Assembly (NCBI GenBank): GCA_963924555.1
Contig: OZ004586.1
Coordinates: 4,112,501-4,176,500, forward strand
From: Crambe crambe
Lineage: Eukaryota > Porifera > Demospongiae > Poecilosclerida > Crambeidae
DNA length: 64,000 bases
Reading direction: 5' to 3'
This document shows positions 57,333 to 64,000 of this stretch, in pieces (positions within the stretch are counted from its first letter, which is position 1; each line of letters begins with the position of its first letter). A program made the translations under genes and the position numbers. The notes below the pieces were generated by a model, which saw nothing but the letters and a program-made list of their open reading frames with translations, did no database searches and was not told the origin of the DNA.

Positions 57333-58977
57333 GTAGATATAGAGCTTAGCTAGCTGAGTGTAATATTATAATTTCGAATAATTATACATGCGAATACGTA
57401 AGCTTATGGCTTCCATATAAGTTAGTTGAGTACTGGCTCTGTAGTGTCTCTTTTTTCTTAGAGTCTTTCGAGGATCAACGAGTAGAAAAGATCATAGCTG
57501 GCAGAATTTGGAGTGAATTTATCCAGAAATACTTGCTATAGCTTGAGTGGTTCGCGAGATATTGTTGTCTAAGAAGAACAATCGTATTTCTGAAACGGTA
57601 AACTCCCTGATCCTGAAACTTGGTCTGCACTTTGTAGTAGGCTCTACTGTGAAAAGAAATGTGTACCCATTTTTAGGTTATCTAAGTTCCAATTTGCAAC
57701 TCAGATAACCTAAAAATGGGTTGTTTTTACACATTTTGCTTTTACAGTGTAGTAGGCTGATAATCATTCACAGTATAACTTTTGTTAAGTTTAAGGGGAA
57801 CTAGAATTTCACTTTTTGTAGTCTATATGCATGCAGCACGCGCCCCCGTCCGTGTCATCCCGTAGTACATAGAGAGAGCTACCATTCTCTCTGATAACTC
57901 AACATGTTATTTGACTATCTCCCCACTATTTGTTTATTATCTATCTTATAGACCTCCCGGTTATGGCTGGCAGTATGATTGATTTTGTTCAGTAATGATT
58001 ACCACTTTTTGCTTGTATCACCCTCCCCATTGCCTATTTCGATAGAATACCTATCTAGGGGTTAGAAGTAGCAGGTCATTATCATTATGCATTTATATGT
58101 ATATTTAATATACAGCTGTACCTCTTGCTTCAGCTTCCTCATGCTCATTGAGCCATTCCTCGCACTGTGGATTCATTTTCTTCACCTTGCGCTATAAGAG
58201 AGTCCCAGTGCCCCATCCAATTTCCATAACTCCAAATCTTACAGGCTTTCCAGCTGAGCAGCCAGATGCAACGTCTGAATAATGATAGCGCGCAGTTTAC
58301 TGTTATGGTTTTGTGGTGTGAACGTGGGTGTAAATTGCAACGACCGACCAGACCCCTTCCGCGTGCGGATGATGTAATACATCCGTGCTGCGGTTCGTGA
58401 AAACTGACGATTTTCTTACCAATTTTTAAAAGCATAATAGGCATTTTTGTTGAGCATAATAGGGCAGGGGTTCTGGCATTGGAGCATAGAAGAAAAAAAG
58501 GCATAAAATTTGCATGTCTCTAAGCCAGGCTCTCTTTTCCTGAGAGCCTGGCGCGAGGCTAAGTATCTATGCACTATGCTTTTAGCCAGCCGTATTTTTC
58601 ACGCGCGAAAAGGGGGAGGGGGAAAGGAAGAAAAATACGTCTGGTCAGACTGGCCAGGTTTTTGTGAACTCCGCCAGAATCTTGGCGGAGCCAATCAGAT
58701 CAAAGTAGTCATGTGATGTTCAATAAATCATGTGACATGATGACGTATTGCTACTTTTTCTAGCTCGCGTGTGAAAATGAACCGAAGCAGTAGAGAAGAG
58801 AACCCACAGTGAAGAGGAGGTAGGCGCAGCTATGGACGAGGCAACCAAAAGGCTTGGGTAGTCTAGCTTTAGAGAAAACTAAAGGCGCATCATAGCCAGT
58901 TTTTGCAAGTGGCTGAAGTGATGTCTTCGCTAGCATGCCTACTGGCAGTGGCAAATCACTTTTAGTAACTGACTTTA
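57221..58977. repeat. Large duplicated block, copy 1
   Basis: The sequence from GAAGTGTTGAGCTACTATAC onward is repeated at 61495-64000 at very high identity. Differences are an extra element in copy 2 (about 61719-62466), small indels, and an inversion of about 175 bases (58407-58582 against 63416-63592). The minus-strand frames inside (for example 58145-58504) look like coincidental open frames in repeated DNA. Confidence 0.85.
57644..57749. mobile_element. 106-bp palindromic MITE with 9-bp duplication
   Basis: Fold-back arms read CCCATTTTTAGGTTATCT and AGATAACCTAAAAATGGG with ends CACTGTGAAAAG/CTTTTACAGTG. TAGTAGGCT lies on both sides (57635-57643 and 57750-57758). An unoccupied TAGTAGGCT site with matching flanks is present at 61359-61367. 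The second block copy carries the same insertion near 62653-62765. Confidence 0.85.
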
Positions 58978-59112
58978 TTTGACTAACAGAAGCCTCCATT
59001 GCTATTATGTGCCAAATTCAAATTAGTCATGTGATTTTAATGTGACTTGACCGCGCGACTAAAATTAATTGCATTCCTTTTGTTCATAAAATCCTGGCGA
59101 GTCTGACCAGAC
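58639..59112. mobile_element. 474-bp inverted-repeat element
   Basis: The ends GTCTGGTCAGACTGGCCAGG and CCTGGCGAGTCTGACCAGAC form inverted repeats of about 30 bases with a palindromic tip (GTCTGGTCAGAC). A second copy starts at about 63653 and runs off the right edge. There is no transposase. An outer AGCCAGCC/GGCTGGCT repeat surrounds it. Confidence 0.7.
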
Positions 59113-59591
59113 TGTATATGGAATGTTCAGGCTGGCTCGCGAGACTAAGAAAATTGGTTTATTGCAGCCTCTTTTAGTCATCCATCATAATTTTATCAGC
59201 AGCAAGTTAGTTTGCTGGAACATTATTAGTAAAGAAAACAGCAGCAGAAGAGAGTTGTAATAGTTTTTTTATATTATTACCACCACCAATTATATAGGTA
59301 GCTACTCTAATTCAGCAGTTTATACAAAGGAACTCAAGAGTTGACATCAATATCCATATCTCCTGGAAGTAAAAATCCCCTATTATGCTGGCATTAAGAT
59401 CAACCCATTATGCCAGCATAATTTGCATGTCCCGGATCCCTAGCCTGGTTGGACTACAAAGTCAAAGTCAAAGTTCATTATAAAGACCCAGTGGGTATAT
59501 AGAGTACAGAATTAAAAGTAAGAGTTCAGAATAGGTTAGCTAAAGAACACAGATAGCTAATTGAACAGAGTCAGTGAGTCAGAGTGAGTGA

Positions 59592-61253
59592 TTGCCACTG
59601 TCTGCGCATGCGCTGATTTTTCCGCGATTTTACAGAATCTGGATACTTGCCTGCCTGTATGTCCGCAACACTAAACGTCATAGTAGTGATACCGGATGCT
59701 AAGGTAGGCGGGGTCAATTTTTTATACGTAAAGATAATACTGCAGGACGGCACCAAAAGTGACCAAGATATAACCTGGCTGCGAAGGTCCAGATCCAAAG
59801 AAATCCAGAAAAAAAGCATATCAACAGAATCCTAATATTCTAGAGAATCTAACTGTAACAGTTTCTTTTAGATATAGTGCTAAAATTAGATTTGATATTC
59901 AAAAACATATTTAAATTTCGATTTTCTTATGATATAACACTTGAATAGGTCATGAAACCATATTTTTTGGAAACTGCATCAAAAACTGATTCTGGTACCT
60001 TGGATAACTTCTTGTATCAAACGGAAAAGAAGGCACGCAAGAAGAATAAGGCATTCAACTTATATAACTGATAGGTCAAAGTTCACGACCTCAACCCTTT
60101 CCCGTTAAATTTGAATCTGTGCTGCCTCAGGTGAATAGCCTAACCCCCCTCACCCCCATAGTACACATTTCAATGTAAAATAAAAGTTGTGAAAAAGGTT
60201 TGAATTCTGAATCAATCTCTGAACAACATAAATCAGTTCTGGCTGTGGAGTCATAATTGATTAATGCTGCAGTCTGGAATTCCTTAATAACAGCAAAGTG
60301 CTCAGATCCTGTACATGACTTTGAACATCAATCACTGTCCACTGCAAAGCTTGGAAGCAGAAATTGCAGGTTTAATGCCACAAATTCTAAAATATAGCAA
60401 AGCCGTAATACAGTAAATTTGAAATGAGCAACCAAAAATACGTTTTAGATGGGGAGGGTAGGCCTACTAAAGTTCCTAACTTTGTCAATGTTGTGTACAT
60501 TCAGAACAGGGACAGACTCTAGGACAAATTAACAACGATTGTACAACAGTTCCTACTAGCTAGTCTGGTGTAGTCCAGACTACATGGCCTATTTTTTTTA
60601 AATTTACCCTTAGTTCTATACTCACTTTCTTACTCTTCCATATGAACTTTGTTTGAAGAAAATCCATCCAGTAGATCCTAAGATACGAGCAAAAGATTGC
60701 AGTACTATTAGCCATTATGACCTTTAACCTACTTTGGAAAGGTGCCGTTTTTTTTAATTAAGAGAAAGTAAAATTTTCCTGTTGTAAAATGTTACGTATC
60801 TCTGCTTCTACTGGATGGATTTCTATCGGATAAAGTTTATCTGGCTGAGGAAAGAGAGCTTAATATTTTTAAGAAATGAATTTATAGTTTCATAGTATTT
60901 TTAAAAATAGCCCGGTATCACTAGTCATAGGTCAAAGTCTACTTATTCTGCTCAGTTGCTCAGTTGTCTTTTTCGCCCTTGAAAAGCTGGACCTTACAGG
61001 AGTGTGTCTCAAGTGGATACTGTTAGGGCAATTTTCGACAGAAAGGATTCATTCGTGTGCCTTCCCACGGGCTATGGAAAGAGTCTATGTTATCAGTCTA
61101 TTCCTTTCTTCAAGTTGGTTGAAAAAACCCTCGTGGTTGAACCCATATTAACCGCTTGGAATCTTTTAATTATGCCATGACGTTTTATGACTAACATAGC
61201 ACGCGCGTGGTGATTCGCGGCTGAAAAATCAGCGCATGCGCAGACAGTAGCAA
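59592..61253. mobile_element. 1.66-kb DNA element with GC-rich inverted ends
   Basis: Inverted repeats TTGCCACTGTCTGCGCATGC, then GCTGATTTTTC (59592-59622), are mirrored at 61222-61253. The inside holds a helicase fragment on the plus strand at the right end and a possible terminal exon near 59949-60071 (acceptor CTTGAATAG, then VMKPYFLETASK and TLDNFLYQTEKKARKKNK, stop). Confidence 0.65.
61000..61180 (+). pseudogene. RecQ-like helicase fragment
   Basis: The plus strand reads VSQVDTVRAIFDRKDSF then VCLPTGYGKSLCYQSIPFF, the Walker A region of a RecQ-family ATP-dependent DNA helicase (LPTG(G/Y)GKSLCYQ), followed by KLVEKTLVVEP and a stop after about 20 more codons. Only motif I and its surroundings remain. 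It is likely cargo or a relic of the surrounding element. Confidence 0.7.
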
Positions 61254-61254
61254 C

Positions 61255-61303
61255 CAGGCTCTCTTTTCCTCCCCCCCCCCCCCCTTCCTGAGAGCCTGGC
61301 GCT
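61255..61303. repeat. Hairpin with a poly-C run inserted in its loop
   Basis: CCAGGCTCTCTTTTCCT, then 14 C, then TTCCTGAGAGCCTGG. The plain hairpin without poly-C occurs at 58526-58552 and, inverted, at 63448-63475. Confidence 0.6.
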
Positions 61304-61494
61304 GCTATGAATCCAGCGACTTATCTGCTTGCCGTATTTAAACTCCCTGTGCACTTTGTAGTAGGCTATAATATAAGCTGGATAATCATTCACAGTATTA
61401 TTATTAGCTATTATTATTATTGCTTTATAGCACGATCGAGACAAAGTGAAAAAAGGTAACAGAATAAAGGTGACAATGAGTGCTAAGGGTCAGT

Positions 61495-64000
61495 GAAGTG
61501 TTGAGCTACTATACTTGGAGGTCGAGGATGCAGGTGAATCTGAAATAGAGTCTACCAATATAAAATCCCCGAGTAGTCTATGATCTAACATGCACATGTA
61601 GATATAGAGCTTAGCTACGTAGCTGAGTATAATATTATAGTTTCGAATAATTATGCATGCGAATACGTAAGCTTATGGTTTCCATACTCCGTAGTGTCTC
61701 TTTTTTCCTTAGAACATAGCTAGTTTGAATTGAGCAATCTGATTGGTCACTTACAGGTTTCTTATTCTCATAGTAGTCTACCTGGTACAGGTAGTCTACA
61801 TATAGACTACCTGGTCTCAGGGCATTAATAGACTAAGGACTTACGTAGCAACACACTAACCGTTTCCAAGGAGGTAGCTGTAGCACTTCAAAATGCTAAG
61901 ATTTTATGATAAAAACAACGTAGACATCACAGATGAACTCAACAACCACAGTGTACTTTGTGGCTGGAATGGGGAAGGTTGGAGCAGACTGGAACAGTAG
62001 AGCTGGATATAGAGCAGCTGGAAAGTGAGGTGGATGCACTACATGGGGAGGGTGGAGCTGGTGACAGGAGAAGTGGAGCTAGAATGCTCTTCAAGGAGGG
62101 CGGAGTTTGAATCTATAGTTGCTGACTGAATAGCTTTTCCTCATAGTCTGGACATGCCATGCTAGCTTCTTTACAAATATCCCAGGAGCTGCACCAGGGT
62201 TCCTGGCTTACCACAGAATACGCTGGGGTTGTTGAGTTCATCTGTGACTACGTTGTTCTTCAGCATTTTGAAGCGCTACAGCTAAGCTTACCTCCTTGGA
62301 AACGGTTAGTGCGTTGCTAAGTTCTAAATCAGTTAGACACCTCGACCAATGGGGTCTACGACACCCTCAGGCCCTTAGCAGTACCCTCGCTGTGCTCGGG
62401 ATGCTATAGCCCAGGGCCTTTAGGTTGTCTAAATACAGTAGACCCCTTGGTCTCGGTGTCTAACTATTATTATGACTCTTTCAAGGATCAACGAGTAGAA
62501 AAGATCATAGCTGGTATAATTTGGAGTGGATTTATCCAGAAATACTTGCTATAGCTTGAGTGGTTCGTGAGATATCGTTGTCTAAGAAGAACAATCGTAT
62601 TTCTGAAACGGTAAACTCCCTGATCCTGAAACTTGGTCTGCACTTTGTAGTAGGCTCTACACTGTGAAAAGAAATGTGTACCCATTTTTAGGTTATCTAA
62701 GTTCCAATTTGCAACTCAGATAACCTAAAAATGGGTTGTTTTTACACATTTTGCTTTTACAGTGTAGTAGGCTGATAATCATTCACAGTATAGCTTTTGT
62801 TAAGTTTAAGGGGAACTAGAATTTCACTTTTTGTAGTCTATATGCATGCAGCACGCGCCCCCGTCCGTGTCATCCCGTAGTACATAGAGAGAGCTACCAC
62901 TCTCTCTGATAATTCAACATGTTATTTGACTATCTCCCCACTATTCATTTATTATCTATCTTATAGACCTCCCGGTTATGGCTGGCAGTATGATTGATTT
63001 TGTTCAGTAATGATTACCACTTTTTGCTTGTATCACCCTCCCCATTGCCTATTTCGATAGAATACCTATCTAGGGGTTAGAAATAGCAGGTCATTATCAT
63101 TATGCATTTATATGTATATTTAATATACAGCTGTACCTCTTGCTTCAGCTTCCTCACTGAGCCATGCCTCGCACTGTGGATTCATTTTCTTCACCTTGCG
63201 CTATAAGAGAGTTCCAGTGCCCCATCCAATTTCCATAACTCCAAATCTTACAGGCTTTCCAGCTGAGCAGCCAGATGCAACGTCCGAATAATGATAGCGC
63301 GCAGTTTACTGTTATGGTTTTGTGGTGTGAACGTGGGTGTAAATTGCAACGACCGACCAGACCCCTTCCGCGTGCGGATGATGTAATACATCCGTGCTGC
63401 GGTTCGTGAAAACTGAAAAGCATAGTGCATAGATACTTAGCCTCGCGCCAGGCTCTCAGGAAAAGAGAGCCTGGCTTAGAGACATGCAAATTTTATGCCT
63501 TCTTTTCTTCTATGCTCCAATGCCAGAACCCCTGCCCTATTATGCTCAACAAAAATGCCTATTATGCTTTTAAAAATTGGTAAGAAAATTGTATGCCAGC
63601 CGTATTTTTCACGCGCGAAGAGGGGGCCGAGGGGGAAAGGAAGAAAAATACGTCTGGTCAGACTGGCCAGGTTTTTGTGAACTCCGCCAGAATCTTGACG
63701 GAGCCAATCAGATCAAAGTAGTCATGTGATGTTCAATAAATCATGTGACATGATGACGTATTGCTACTTTTTCTAGCTCGCGCGTGAAAATGAACCGAAG
63801 CAGTAGAGAAGAGAACCCACAGTGAAGAGGAGGTAGGCGCAGTTATGGACGAGGCAACCAAAAGGCTTGGGTAGTCTAGCTTTAGAGAAAACCAAAGGCG
63901 CATCATAGCCAGTTTTTGCAAGTGGCCGAAGTGATGTCTTCGCTAGCATGCCTACTGGCAGTGGCAATCACTTTTAGTAACTGCATTTTGCCAACTTTAT
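61495..64000. repeat. Large duplicated block, copy 2 (runs off the right edge)
   Basis: Same content as 57221-58977, interrupted by an insertion at about 61719-62466 and with the segment 63416-63592 reversed. It continues to the window end, so its true extent is unknown. Confidence 0.85.
61848..62325. mobile_element. Inverted-repeat element inside block copy 2
   Basis: AACCGTTTCCAAGGAGGTAG and GATGAACTCAACAA (61858-61955) are mirrored by TTGTTGAGTTCATCTGTGAC and CTACCTCCTTGGAAACGGTT-like sequence (62232-62318). The arms are about 90 bp with small gaps. The centre is GGAGCTGGA-rich and non-coding. Block copy 1 lacks the whole region. Confidence 0.7.

Noticed and set aside
58145-58504. Minus-strand open frame of 119 codons, with a near copy at 63154-63489
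   Set aside because: It lies in duplicated repeat DNA and crosses the inverted segment. The two copies differ by the inversion yet stay open by chance. No domain and no splice context.
58760-58999. Minus-strand frame with a second copy at 63773-63967
   Set aside because: It lies inside the inverted-repeat element. The sequence resembles no known protein and the frame spans element ends.
1-64000. tRNA, rRNA, bacterial operons or riboswitches
   Set aside because: None was recognised on reading both strands. The gene structure is eukaryotic. A tRNAscan or Rfam search would be needed to exclude small RNA genes.

Overview
The window is animal nuclear DNA. It is AT-rich, has spliceosomal introns with GT/AG borders, and is crowded with small inverted-repeat transposons, long poly-G/poly-C runs and decayed retroelements. 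The giant sacsin-like genes, a Death domain joined to a 2A motif, and a sponge-style repeat landscape make a demosponge (an Amphimedon-like genome) the best guess. The species call is inference, not something the sequence proves.

Layout. (1) 2-4490, plus strand: the 3' half of sacsin-like gene A, cut by the left edge and carrying an 8-base deletion frameshift. A TTAA-flanked transposon and decayed sacsin-like scraps follow to about 6010. (2) 6976-7206, plus strand: probable last exon of an unrecognised gene, convergent with gene B. (3) 7647-31219, minus strand: gene B. Nine exons can be joined with fully compatible phases into one reading frame of 5156 codons: 2A leader, Death domain, linker, a helical region, three copies of an unnamed repeat, a PPxY proline-rich exon, three sacsin repeats each with a Hsp90-type ATPase, a J domain and a HEPN domain. 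(4) 31240-33130: transposon debris and a LINE fragment. (5) 33129-35830: pseudogene D, a plus-strand relative of gene A whose last intron and HEPN exon lie inverted in place. (6) 36612-51476, minus strand: gene C, a second near-complete sacsin-like gene (at least 4121 codons) that keeps HEPN but has lost its J domain. (7) 51480-64000: no host gene I can support. It holds MITEs, a degenerate BEL/Pao LTR element with recognisable LTRs, a transposon carrying a RecQ-like helicase fragment, and a roughly 1.8-2.5 kb block present twice with an internal inversion.

How the genes work together. Known sacsin combines Hsp90-like ATPase repeats with a J domain that engages Hsp70 and a HEPN domain, so A, B and C look like giant co-chaperones. 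In gene B this machine is fused to a 2A ribosome-skipping leader and a Death domain, as in innate-immune receptors. It is therefore a candidate Death-domain-controlled chaperone/HEPN effector. The tail-to-tail arrangement, shared 3' flanks and sacsin scraps inside introns indicate that the family is expanding, inverting and decaying locally.
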